This document shows positions 44,570-54,701 of a DNA stretch of 64,000 nucleotides, one piece after another. A program made the translations under genes and the position numbers. This DNA is from Macrosoma leucophasiata (lineage: Eukaryota; Arthropoda; Insecta; Lepidoptera; Hedylidae). The notes under the pieces were generated by a model. It saw only the letters and a list, made by a program, of their open reading frames with translations. It searched no databases and had not been told where the DNA came from. Numbering within the stretch: the stretch's first letter is position 1; each line of letters starts with the position of its first letter. The stretch covers positions 5,243,001 through 5,307,000 of the forward strand of contig JAWQUS010000020.1 of assembly GCA_036365455.1 (NCBI GenBank). Direction: 5' to 3'.

Positions 44570-45045
44570 ATTTATATATATGTATCTTCACGCCAGGTCC
44601 CTAACGGGGTAGGCAGAGAGTGTAGAGCGCCAGACATCCCGGTTCTGACAAACCTCGTGCCTCGTCTACCTTCATCATTCTCTTCATACATGCACGCCGA
44701 TTCCTAAGACTTTTGACCCCACCATCAGACAGAACTCGACCTATTTGGTCATGGTAAGTCAGCCTTGGTCTTCCTGGGCCTCTGCAACCATCCACATTCG
44801 CATTGTATATCTGTTTAGTCATTCGCTCATTCGACATTCTTTCTATATGCCCGAACCATCGGAGCATGCCTTTTTTCATTTTTACACCGATACTATCATT
44901 CACACAAAGTCTCTTTCTTACATCTTCATTACGAACGCGATCGGTGAGTGATACACCGCAGATCTTGCGCAAAGATCTCATCTCGACCGCGTTCAACTTA
45001 CTTTCATGCTCTTTCCTGCATACCCAGCTCTCGAAATATTTATAG
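44570..45045 (-). pseudogene. LINE-A, longest copy here, RT C-terminus
   Basis: The minus strand reads FESWVCRKEHESKLNAVEMR, then SLRKICGVSLTDRVRNEDVR, KKGMLRWFGHIERMSNERMT and DGCRGPGRPRLTYHDQ. This is the terminal part of a LINE ORF of the class whose copies carry the LRWFGH.ERM signature. A 2-base deletion relative to other copies (CCTCGTGCC versus CCTCTCGTGCC on plus) shifts the final codons, so the C-terminus reads out of frame. The tail is as in other LINE-A copies. 5'-truncated at about 45045 and inactive. Confidence 0.87.
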
Positions 45046-45477
45046 CTCAGTATAAATGAAGAATCATTTTTATTTCGTTAACAATATTTCATACTTTGTT
45101 TTTTTTTAATTAAAACTCTTTAAATATTCTAAAATGTTAACGGTAGGTTACCTACTTAGTAGTTAGAGTATCAGTTTTTAACTACCTACCTACGTACTTA
45201 AAAAATATACTATCAAGACTGCTTAAGTTGGTATGACAACTTGGAATATAATTAAAACTTGAATATAGAGTCAACTGAGATCATCATGATTGTAATGTAG
45301 AGTCGTCTCTCTGCCTAATATTTACAAAAATAAAATAAATTAAAGCTTTACTGATGTAAATTACTATAGGTATAGTTTTGAGTGAGCGGTTAACTTATTT
45401 TGCTAAAAATGTATTCGTTTTTAGTTTTTAGTGCTTATAGTCTCGTTAATACCCCAGAAATCACCAAACATGGACAC

Positions 45478-45579
45478 TAAGCCTGACTTACTTAAAGAAA
45501 TCTGTTAAAGTTAGAGAAGGATGCGAAATGTTACAATAACTTTAACTTTAACAAATATCGTGGTGCAACCCAGGCTTAG
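45478..45579. mobile_element. MITE-E, second copy
   Basis: TAAGCCTGAC at left and GTGCAACCCAGGCTTA at right; the interior AGAAATCTGTTAAAGTTAGA is identical to 15295-15394. The left arm has decayed (GGGTTGCACC changed). Confidence 0.75.
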
Positions 45580-45665
45580 TCTTGAGTGGATGATATGAAC
45601 TCTTAATTCGTCAAGGGTAATTAGAATATCGTTGACTAATCAGAAAAATGATGTATAATTTAACT

Positions 45666-45684
45666 TCTCTCTCTCTCTCTCTCT
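45666..45684. repeat. (TC)n microsatellite
   Basis: A 19-base uninterrupted TC run. Confidence 0.9.
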
Positions 45685-45974
45685 GAACCTAGGTACGTAC
45701 CTACTCGGGAAATCAATCCCCACAGTAAAGGTCATCATGCCTTCGAGTTACTTGATATGAAGCATTATATTTTATGGTATACGCCGTTAACATAATATAT
45801 ATTATATTATTAGTGACACACCTGATACTAGAATTCAACGGAGTCTCTACCATCAGCAGTACCCCTTATTCATTTATGGATGGTAGAGTTCCTGAATACG
45901 AGGGTTCAGGCAATGCATTACCTAATCAAAATGCTATCCAATCGAACTGACAGTTATTGTTGGATAGGTCTTTA

Positions 45975-46215
45975 AAATGGGTTTGGGAAGATCATTATTC
46001 GATTAAATGATCCGTGTATGAAACATTTAGCTCTATCGTGCAAATTTTCGTTAGAGTTAAGTGTCCTTACCCTCTGCCATTTAAACGGTGGTGTTCACAC
46101 GTGAGAAAAAAAAATAATTGTGATGGTACATACCTACAACGAATTTAAAAGGAAAACTATCACGGTTATGTATATACAACACCTTTATGAGTAATAGTCG
46201 ATCAACTTTATTACT
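45975..46215 (+). repeat. Repeat R, copy 2
   Basis: GATCCGTGTATGAAACATTT, AAGTGTCCTTACCCTCTGCC, ACGAATTTAAAAGGAAAAC and TATCACGG parallel 23640-23845. An ACTAGCTGTGC repeat starts immediately after. Confidence 0.65.
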
Positions 46216-46217
46216 TA

Positions 46218-46594
46218 CTAGCTGTGCCCGAGACTTCGTCCGCGTGATAATTTATGATTGTTCAATATCTAACTATCTACCCGTACGAAGTCGTGGGCGC
46301 AGCTAGTATAAAAGTTACTCCTTATCACATAAGCTATCTACCAGTGAAAGTCTCGTCAAAATCGGTCCATCCGTTCCCGAGATTAGCCCAACAAACAGAC
46401 AGACAGACCAAAATTGAAAAAAAAAATGTTTTGGCATATGTACCGTGTATACATACATATGCATTTACTAAAATTTTAATTTTTAATTAATCATTTATTT
46501 CAGAAACAAGTCCATAGAATCAATCAATAACATCTAATTATAATTAATTTAAAAAAAAATATTCGTAAAAAAGCGGTTATTTTTATATTACAGA
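46218..46594. repeat. ACTAGCTGTGCC repeat with internal fold-back
   Basis: 46218-46314 is bounded by ACTAGCTGTGCCCGAGACTT and, inverted, GAAGTCGTGGGCGCAGCTAG. The rest (46315-46594) continues the family shared with 42549-42785, ending AAAGCGGTTATTTTTATATT, where LINE-B begins. Confidence 0.7.
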
Positions 46595-46599
46595 CATAT

Positions 46600-46945
46600 C
46601 TCTGAAATACTGCTCTCATTTGTGGGCGGGAGCCCTCAAATACCAGCGTGGTCCACTTGACTCCCTACAAAAACGCGCCGTTCGTATTGTTAACGCTCCA
46701 GGACTTACTGACAGGCTCGAACATCTGAGACTGCGCAGAGACACTGGGAGTCTGTGCGTGTTGTACTGTCTCTACAATGGTGAGTGCTCTGCTGAACTAT
46801 TTGACATGGTGCCACCGTCTTTTTTCCTACACCGTACTACCCGCCGAAGAGAGAAGTTCCACCCTCACCGATTGGACACCTGGCAGTGCTCAACGGTGCG
46901 GTTTTCACGTTCGTTCCTGCCCAGAACGTGTAAATTGTGGAACGA
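46600..46945 (+). pseudogene. LINE-B fragment, truncated at both ends
   Basis: The plus frame reads YCSHLWAGALKYQRGPLDSL, then KRAVRIVNAPGLTDRLEHLR, LYNGECSAELFDMVPPSFF and FLPRTCKLWND, homologous to 21862-22333. It is open from the break with the preceding repeat to about 46945, where it runs into a large palindrome instead of continuing into ELPSEVF. The 3' end is therefore interrupted, and RT core, UTR and poly(A) are absent. Confidence 0.85.
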
Positions 46946-46950
46946 CAACA

Positions 46951-47139
46951 TCGACAACAACCTTGTAGAAACTAAACTTGCGGATTTTCTCGCGTATACA
47001 ACACTCCCAAATTTCTTCATACACCCGACGTTTCGTTGTATACGCGAGAAAATCCGCAAGTTTAGTTTCTACAATGTATGAAGCTCGCGAAAACCTACGA
47101 AAACGTGACAACAACCTTTTTAAATTTAGTTGTTGTCGA
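46951..47139. repeat. Two-tier fold-back with perfect 40-bp arms
   Basis: The arms 46963-47002 and 47035-47074 are exact complements over 40 bases (start TTGTAGAAACTAAACTTGCG) around a 32-base loop. Outside them TCGACAACAAC (46951-46961) and its complement (47129-47139) pair again. It joins directly to the broken end of LINE-B. Confidence 0.9.
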
Positions 47140-47499
47140 TTGTTTCCGGACTGGTTTCACCATCTCCTTTCAGGATTACTCTTTATGCCACCGGAACATT
47201 GTGTACAAAAGGCAGCCACTTGATGTTCATTAGTTCCATTTTTGTTCATTTTTACCCGTTCGTCCGCGTGTTTTTGTCAACCCACAGAAGAGGAATCAAA
47301 TTTTGCTGTAAGTTCTTACTCCAGGTTAATAAATAACTGTTAAATAATTGACTAATATTGATAATTAAAATTCAGTCAGCACTCCTTATCGGCGTTTCCG
47401 CGGTGTGCTGATAAGGTCGTCACGTTTCGTCGCCTATATTAATATAATCGACAACACTTTGCTGTCAAAATCTTGAAAGGACAAGATTTTAACGATGTA

Positions 47500-47771
47500 T
47501 TTTTTTGTGTAACTAAGGTGGCAAACGACCATGCAGTACACATGGATGTTTAGAGATGACTGTAGCCTATGGACATCTACACAAAAAGCAGAGGTCCAAA
47601 TGCAGATGTGTTGCCATGCCTTTAACTTTAGTCTCTGATAGTTACGTAGTTAGTAGATTACGGGGTCATACATTACCATCTGTGCTGAACACTAACATTT
47701 GGCTGCAGATAAATTAGATAATGCGGTGGTGCCTACGCCCTGGAGTCCCTACATTGGAACTCTACCAGTAA
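47500..47771 (-). mobile_element. S1 element, older subtype
   Basis: T7, GTGTAACTAAGGTGGCAAAC, TGCAGATGTGTTGCCATGCC and AATGCGGTGGTGCCTACGCC, ending GGAACTCTACCAGTAAA. CCGGAACACGATAG block lost. Confidence 0.78.
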
Positions 47772-49020
47772 ATATATGTGTTACACTAAATTGTTATACA
47801 ACATGTAACGGGAATAATGCACACTCTTAAACACCTCGATTAGAAAATCGAGTTATAGTCATAATACATGAACTGAAATTACATGTTTAAGTATTTAATA
47901 TTTTTTATTTAAGTCTCAATTTGTACGAACAGTATGCACACCCTATGCATACTTACCCTACCTCTACTTACGACCGCACATAAAACACAAACCAACTCAC
48001 ACACGTGCGCTGTCGCAATGTGATGTAGCGTAACCTGCGTAGCCCTATTGAACACTCGCTAGTAATAAGATTAATTTTTACTACTTTATTTCATAAATTA
48101 TTATTAATAATAAAATGCACCTCTCAACGAGTTCTAATAAACTTGTTGAGACTAGAATTTTATTTTGGATAGATGTTAGTCTCGTTTTCGTTTGTATTGA
48201 CTGTTCACCAAATGGGTGACCATAATTTTCTTAATTGTAATTAATTTTGGGACAAAATGTTACCTATATCAAAAATACCTGAAATAGATTCGGTTATCAA
48301 TTCTGAACAAACTAGTTTTGGGTTGTACATTAAATCCTGTTACACGTTGTATATTTTCAATGTGTGATTGTTTTTATTAGCATCAATGATCTCATGAGAG
48401 GGTTGCATCTATGATATAAACTGAGCAATGAAACTGGGAGAGTGAGTCATACTCACAGTGGTGCAATCTCGTAAAATCAATAAGCGCCATCCCGTTCGAG
48501 GTTCGGCGGCGTTCTGCAATTGTGTGCAGTGCTGGCGTGCAAACGTACGGTCAGAAACGTTGAATGAATCTGCAAATGTATTCTTTTTGTAAGTCTTATG
48601 ACATGGTGAACTGAGTGGCTTTCTTTCTTTTTTCTACTCGTATAATCGTTCCCTTTCGTTAACCTTCTTATTTCGTTCTTCGTTATTTTTTCTGTAATCT
48701 ATTAGAAGTGTTCTACCACTTCTAATAGAGCAAACCAGGTTTAATAACGATTTCAAAAATAACGCAGACTTTCATCATACTTCCAATCCCTTAAATTATT
48801 CGAACCGTAACCAAATTTCAAATTTCAGATATGTCCGCACGATTTGAGACATATGAAATGTCATAAAAATGGAGTTACAATTTCAGCTGCCGCAAAATTA
48901 AGTCTACTAGTCTACAAGTCCACAATTTTGCAATTAGTACCCACATCCGTCCCTCGTGCTCAACCCTAAACGGAGCCTCCCTGTTCAGTTGTCGATGCAA
49001 ATTCAAACAGTTACAACGAA
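47772..49020. other. AT-rich intronic DNA, nothing recognised
   Basis: A slightly GC-richer stretch at 48485-48560 has no ORF. A short inverted pair (CTATTAGAAGTG.. at 48699-48730) is noted. No family recurs elsewhere. Confidence 0.35.
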
Positions 49021-49024
49021 GGGC

Positions 49025-49270
49025 TGTATGACGAGCCGACATTGGCAGTAAAATGTTGCTGGATTATTGTCAATTTTTTTTAATGTAATAAAGGTGGTAA
49101 TCTCTGGATCTGTTTTGTAATCTCTAGCTGATTGTTTGACACTTTATGATATAAATAAAAGCGAGAAAGCGAATAGTCGGCCGTTTGAGACGAAAAAAAG
49201 AGTCGATATTGGTAATAAAATGTTACTGTGCTATCAATGTGTGTGTTTTTTATTGTATCTAATAAAGAAA
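49025..49270. repeat. Diverged tandem duplication of ~165 bp inside an S1 end
   Basis: GAGCCGACATTGGCAGTAAA through AATGTAATAAAGG (49030-49097) is repeated as GAGTCGATATTGGTAATAAA through TATCTAATAAAG (49200-49268). The duplication separates the T-run of an S1 copy from its remainder. Confidence 0.55.
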
Positions 49271-49365
49271 ACAAGCAATACAGTTCACACGGATAGGTAA
49301 GGTAAGTGAATACTGCAGCCTAAAGACATTTCTACAAAAACAGATACCAAAACGCAAATGCCATA
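49266..49365 (-). mobile_element. S1 3' fragment, diverged
   Basis: GAAAACAAGCAATACAGTTC, then ACTGCAGCCTAAAGACAT. Belongs with the duplicated end above. Confidence 0.5.
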
Positions 49366-49497
49366 CATAATTACTTACTTATAATTTTTGTTACAAATAA
49401 TTATTTTGCTTATCTGAGTTTCTAATCATGATTAGTCTCCGCTTTGTTTTATGTGAAAAGACTTTGTATCTTTTGTGTTTTTGCAGTTCTTATTAAT

Positions 49498-49588
49498 TTA
49501 AGTGGTCGCAGAGCTCCAGTTTCGAGGGCGTAGGCACCATCACCTTAGCTGATTCATCTGTCGTTAAATTGGAGTTTCCAACAGTATT
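49498..49588 (+). mobile_element. S1 5' fragment, diverged
   Basis: GGTCGCAGAGCTCCAGT, CGAGGGCGTAGGCACCATCA and TCTGTCGTTAAATTGGAGT resemble the S1 5' third. Confidence 0.5.
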
Positions 49589-50203
49589 ATGAACAACGAA
49601 CGGCAATAGAGTGAGTGTTATTAAGAATCAAAATCAGTAATTTATTTATTCATTTTGAATGCACAAGCACCACTTATGAAACGTCTAAAACGAGTAAATT
49701 AAAGCTTATAATAATTGATATAGATGTCAATTTACAAACTATTTGCTATTACTAATTGAATTACTAATGATAACTAAATTTATCTTCATTGCCAAAATTA
49801 GCAATAAAGGTTCATTTTCCAAAAAAAACAATTACGTCATTTTAGGTGCCAGAGGAATAAACTCAGTTATGTAATAAATGAACAGAGTTCTGAAATTATT
49901 GTATCGGATCTAATTAAAATGTTGACAGTTTTATTCGTGTTTAGAATTATGTGACTTGCAAATAAAATATAGAACTTTCGATAACCGTGTAAGCACGTAT
50001 TTCTCAGTCAATGTATTACTACTCAACGGATGCGGTTTTCAAAGGTGGATTAGATACATATCATTAGGAGCGTTGTCAAAACTTTGTTTCTTCAAAATAG
50101 GTTAAGGGAAAGAGAAGTTATGGTCAGTTGAAAATTTACTTCAAGGACTGCTTAAAACTTTAAAACAGAGTTGAACGAGGTTTATATAAACGTAATTAAT
50201 TTT

Positions 50204-50306
50204 GACTAGCTGTGCAGGGTAAAGTCGCGGACTTTATACGTCTAAAATATAACAAAATTATTGTTCGGTATCTACGCGGACGAAGTAGGCATAGTAGCTA
50301 GTATAA
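50204..50306. repeat. ~100-bp fold-back of ACTAGCTGTGC ends
   Basis: ACTAGCTGTGC at left and, inverted at right, complement of CGGACGAAGTAGGCATAGTAGCTAGTA. Organisation parallels 46218-46314. Confidence 0.55.
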
Positions 50307-50704
50307 TACCTATATGCCACTTTATTATCGATACTCGTCCACAGAATCCTAAGCTGTATGCAATCCGCAAAACCCCAGTGGGTCGATATTTCTAAATATC
50401 TGTCACACACTTCACAGCTAACGTATTAATTAATTTTAATCATGGAAAAAAACGTGCGCCGCTCATTATTGAACGATAGAGTACGAGTGCGTATTTTGTT
50501 TTTAATTTAATAAAGCAAGTATACACCGTTTGGAATGCCTACGTAAATAAGGTTAGGGAAACCTAAATGTGAATATTATGTTATATGAAACATAGTAAAT
50601 CACGTTACAACGCGAAGGTAGGTATGTTATTGCATGGCAGCTTGATTTATACTGATCCTGTAGGTCATGTGCTATGAATAATTTTGATGGTATGTAAATT
50701 AATA

Positions 50705-50884
50705 CCATGACCAAATAGATCGAGTTCTGTCTAATGGTGCGGTCAAAAGTATTAGGAATCGGCGTGCATGTATGAAGAGAATGATGAAGGTAGATGAGGC
50801 ATGAGAAGTATGTTAGGACCGGGATATCTGGCGCTATACACTCTCTGCCTACCCCGTTAGGGACCTGGCGTGAAGATACATACA
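50705..50884 (+). mobile_element. LINE-A, truncated copy with 13-bp target-site duplication
   Basis: ATGTAAATTAATA is exact at 50692-50704 and 50885-50897. The insert starts CCATGACCAAATAGATCGAG and ends CCCCGTTAGGGACCTGG, CGTGAAGATACATACA. It encodes only the LINE-A C-terminus. The minus ORF is antisense. Confidence 0.9.
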
Positions 50885-51038
50885 ATGTAAATTAATAGGA
50901 GCTCGATTTTTAAGAGTGCTGGAACTTGTTGGTTATCAGTCATATGATAGACACTACGTAGTTCATTGCTGCATTTGACGTAACGTATTTTAGAAAAACA
51001 GCGATAAAATTGTCCGATAGAAAGATTGCGAAAATTAA

Positions 51039-51334
51039 ACTGCCTCAATAGCGTAGTGGTAGCAGGCCACTACTACTACGCTGGGGGTCCTGGGTTCGAT
51101 TCCCGGGTCGGGGACTATCAGAGATAACGGTTTAAAATCCTTTATCTCTGGTTCTATTGGGATTTTTCCATTTTCTGGAAGTTGCCCAGTACCTCGGAGT
51201 TTGGTAATGTGCCCGGAGATGGCAACAGGTTCGCTATCTGTTGGCGAGTCGTGGGTGTTTGCATGTATGCTTGAATGGATGCATTAACCTCTGCCTACCC
51301 CTTCGGGGATTACAGGCGTGAAGTTACGTAGTTA
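51039..51334 (+). mobile_element. SINE S2, full length with tRNA head and 10-bp target-site duplication
   Basis: CGAAAATTAA is exact at 51029-51038 and 51335-51344. The head carries box A (TAGCGTAGTGGTAGCAGGC) and box B (GGTTCGATTCC) with spacing suited to RNA polymerase III, slightly lengthened by a CTACTACTA repeat. The body and tail end CTCTGCCTACCCCTTCGGGG, GGCGTGAAGTTACG. It is the reference copy for the family. Confidence 0.92.
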
Positions 51335-51604
51335 CGAAAATTAATTTATTAGGTCCCGTTTTTAAATTAATTTTTAATACTTATTAATTGGTATAATTCA
51401 CTAATAATTGTATTATTTACCACATAATTAACAGAATTTTATAATTTGTAAGTGTTTACGTAAAAACTGTGCAATAATTTCAAGATTTGAGGGACACAGT
51501 ACCGGCGAAGTTACATAACCTAACGTATGTATTTGAATTACTAACCCATATAAAAGGTGTAAATCATTGTTATCTCCACGGAATAGATAAATAAAGATGG
51601 AATG

Positions 51605-51806
51605 GTGATGTGGGCGTGGCAAGCGCGCGACAACTATGCGTGAACACACACAGTTCGGCAGAACCATTCGTTCGCCGCTTGTAGTGTCGTGTAGACTGCT
51701 TCGAACGACGCATCTCTTGGCAAAATATCATGTAGTGCCAATTTTAACATGTAATATGAAATGTCAAACCTCAAGTATAAAGCGAGGAGGTATATCTTTT
51801 GATAGG
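51605..51806 (+). promoter_or_regulatory. Candidate promoter and non-coding first exon
   Basis: GGGCGTGGC (Sp/KLF-type) lies at 51612-51620, an initiator-like ACACAGTTC near 51648, CpG-rich transcribed-looking DNA follows, and then ATAG|GTAAGTCAC, a strong donor, with GT at 51806-51807. About 630 bases downstream is the broken coiled-coil ORF on the same strand. Suggestive only. Confidence 0.2.
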
Positions 51807-52436
51807 TAAGTCACAAATAACATTTATTGTTATAATACTCGTAAAAAACATATAAATATACAAAGGAATATGAATATTCGAACTTAAACTGCATTATTTA
51901 AACGTTACTGCTAGCGAATACATTGCTCGTTAAGCACTCGCTCAATTAACGCTATTACTGTCTCCGCTGGCAATGTACAGCATGTAATGCGTTCGCTACA
52001 CTTCGACTAGTTTATTGGTGAGTATAATGTTGTGTGCGTGCGAGTGTTTAATGTCTACGTGCGTTACATCTTAGTATGCAAACTTACGCAAACGAATAGG
52101 TGCCCTGAGATTAATGTGTGCGTGATTGTCGAGATGGTGTTACATTTGTGTAAGAAATTGCATGGTGGGAGAAAAGCGGCGACCCTGGTTCTAATACAAA
52201 ATTGAGGCAAAGGCCTTTCCATCCTTATTTATCTATTCCGTGATTATCTCTATTGTAGAACCTTGTACTGAGTAATATAGTACTCATTTAGTTATACATT
52301 GACTATTTCCCGCGTACCAATTATTGTAATATTCGTAAAGTGTTGAGTTTTTTCAAACCCAAAACATACTTCAAAACTGTCGAACAAACTCTTGGAACAT
52401 AAATACAGAACTTTAGTTCATATTACCTAAGTTAAA

Positions 52437-53160
52437 ATGATGACTCGCAAGGCCTTATCTCGTCAGGAGGAGTCCAGGCTTCAAATCACTTTGAAGGAAT
52501 TAAAGGTCAACAAGGAGTTGGTTGAACAGTTGCATAGGGAGAGAGATGACAGTGAGAAGGAACTGCTTGAAGTACAGGGACATAAAATTAAAAAAGGAAA
52601 TGGCAGAACTCCACTGCCAATATTTGTTAGCAAGCGAGGAACGGGACCAGCTTCAGTTAATTGTAAACGGGTTCAACCAGTGTAGTGATTAGTATGAGCA
52701 GGCCCTGAGACGCATCACCACACTAGAAGTGGAGTTAAGTGAGGTATATATCCAAATAAATAAGCTTCAATCTGACAAGTTTAATATTACCGTCTCACAG
52801 AACCAAAGTTTATTTGACGAGTTGGTCCGAAGTTCTCCGAAAAAAATACATACCAGTCCACCTACTGTAACAATTGACTTAACATGTGACACTCCTGTAC
52901 AAAAGAACAGCTGTAAAAAAAATAAAAAATATGGCAAATTAAATAAAAGTATTAAGAAAACTCAACATTTAATTAAGTTAAATAAACTATATAGTGAAAA
53001 AATCAAATTTAATTCAAAATCTTACCAGGACCTAAAATTGCAGTGTGATAAATTTAAATGTTATAACTGCATTGGATTCGAAATGTATCGGAAAATATTA
53101 TTTTATATATTTATTTATTCTTTTATGTATGCACAGAAATTATACATAAGGCGGACTTAA
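52437..53160 (+). pseudogene. Broken coiled-coil ORF of unknown family
   Basis: Starting at ATG 52437, the frame reads RQEESRLQITLKELKVNKEL, then EQLHRERDDSEKELLEV, then shifts by one base in an A-run (52590-52595). The next frame continues the same coiled coil (EMAELHCQYLLASEERDQLQ), meets a TAG at 52690-52692, then runs open to 53160 through TTLEVELSEVYIQINKLQSD, QNQSLFDELVRSSPKK, TVTIDLTCDTP and lysine/asparagine-rich text. About 240 codons in total, with Leu/Ile heptads, an acidic-hydrophobic TIDLT motif (reminiscent of SUMO-interacting motifs) and a basic C-terminus. One indel plus one stop indicate recent death or sequencing error. I do not recognise the family; multicopy mobile-element ORF1 or a retrocopied host gene are both possible. 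Its strand is opposite to the host gene. Confidence 0.6.
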
Positions 53161-53264
53161 CGCCACTAGGCGTTTTCTACCAGTCAACCTTCGGGTAGTG
53201 AGGATATCGACGAAGTAGGTGCAGCAATGGTACAAAAGTGAAAATATGAGGGACAGCTAAAAAT

Positions 53265-53525
53265 ATTATCATTAATCAAATAATATATTTATATACCTAC
53301 ATATAATAGTAAACATACACAAAATATAAGTATTTATATTTAAAATAGATATGTACCTATAAATAGTTACGTTGCTGAATTAAAATATATATATTAATAA
53401 AATTAATATATATACTAATACATACTATAATATTACATACATGGACTAATATACAGTAAATCTATACAAAAAAATATATATATATGTCTACATATATATA
53501 TCACAATAATATATAATAGAATGTC
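53265..53525. repeat. AT-rich low-complexity stretch
   Basis: Dense TATATA/ACATATA runs follow the broken ORF. No element ends are visible. Confidence 0.7.
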
Positions 53526-53833
53526 AGACTTGCGAAACTACATATCATCATAAAAAAGTCGATAAAGAATTCAAATCGCGAGTATTCGCGAATCAAGATG
53601 ACACGATCGTTCGGCAAACAAAACGTTATGACAATGGTTTCCAAACAATTCACGTGACTGAATGGGGTGAAAATAGAAACGACGAAACCGGGCGTTTATC
53701 CTCCCGTTCCCATGACTTATAGTTGATTGATTGTCAATAGATAACATGAATGACCTATTGTAAGTTAATATGACATGATCAATTGTAAGTTTCACAAACA
53801 CACAGACAAACAGACATTTTTTTGGATAGAAAG

Positions 53834-53965
53834 TACCCAGTGTTGTGCGCCAAATATTAAAGTATAATTACACCAAGTTTCATCGTAATCGGACCGGCAG
53901 ATTTTGTGTGATGCTTGAGCAAACGGACAGACAGACAGACAATAAAAATTTTAATTACATATTTG
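53834..53965 (+). repeat. Interspersed repeat fragment (AAGTTTCATCGTAATCGGAC)
   Basis: ACCAAGTTTCATCGTAATCG, then ACGGACAGACAGACAG, a common insect repeat ending. Class unknown. Confidence 0.45.
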
Positions 53966-54227
53966 TGTTCGGTATCGTGCTAGTAACATCCCCTGGTATT
54001 TATTTAGACAATATTTTTATTGTACAGAATTCACACTTCTACAGTTTTATTATAATTATAGAATAGATATATAAATAATACTGCATTCCATTATTTGAAG
54101 ATTACAAAGAACGGATATTGGTTTGATAATATTTTGTAATGCCAAACAAAATAGGTAGTTACTAATTTATATACATTTTCCAATTTATAGGAATTTTTTT
54201 TTGCAGTAAGCAGAAAAATTAACCTTT

Positions 54228-54290
54228 AAAAAGAAATTCAGTCCAGTAGTGGACGTCTTTCGACCGGAGCAATGATGAAGTAACTACTAG
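54228..54290 (+). mobile_element. LINE 3' tail fragment
   Basis: CAGTCCAGTAGTGGACGTCT, TTCGACCGGAGCAATGATGA matches the LINE-C end. Confidence 0.5.
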
Positions 54291-54701
54291 AGTTTTCCTT
54301 ACTTTTCATTTTTTTTTTCTTCTTAAAGTTCCACTTCTCTACGAAGGTTGGCGACCATCATGGCAATCCTAATTTTTGATGCTGCAGCACGGAATAGAGA
54401 ACGAGTGCTTATTTTTTTTACGTGTAGGTACACGTAAAATTTCAATTAAAAAAGTGAGTTGAAATTTTGAAAGTTCAAACCAGTTCGGAATATATCCCTT
54501 GAAAATATTATTATATAGGCTCTACCCGTAGGCATCTAGCTACGAGTGGAGATATAATAACAATCCCAAGGTACCTCTTTATTTTGAAAAGGCTATAGTA
54601 TAGTTTTCACAGAATAGTATTTTAATAAGTTCAGTTCTGAGTTTATGAGTGCCTAAGAATTTGTAGTCTAACCAAAACTCTGAACAATGTACTGTTCTTA
54701 C

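Larger units (their letters stand above)
633..54701 (-). other. Single 54-kb intron of the PLEKHH/MAX-1-like gene
   Basis: The intron runs from the GTAAG donor at 54701-54697 to the AG acceptor at 634-633, both phase 0, and spans 54,069 bases. I found no additional minus-strand exon inside it with both good splice sites and conserved-looking coding. The content is AT-rich DNA, interspersed repeats and one plus-strand pseudogene-like ORF, listed separately. Stretches not listed separately show nothing I can name. Confidence 0.6.

Noticed and set aside
52437..53160. Assigning the broken coiled-coil ORF to a virus or named transposon
   Set aside because: No diagnostic polymerase, integrase or transposase motif is present, so naming a source would be a guess.
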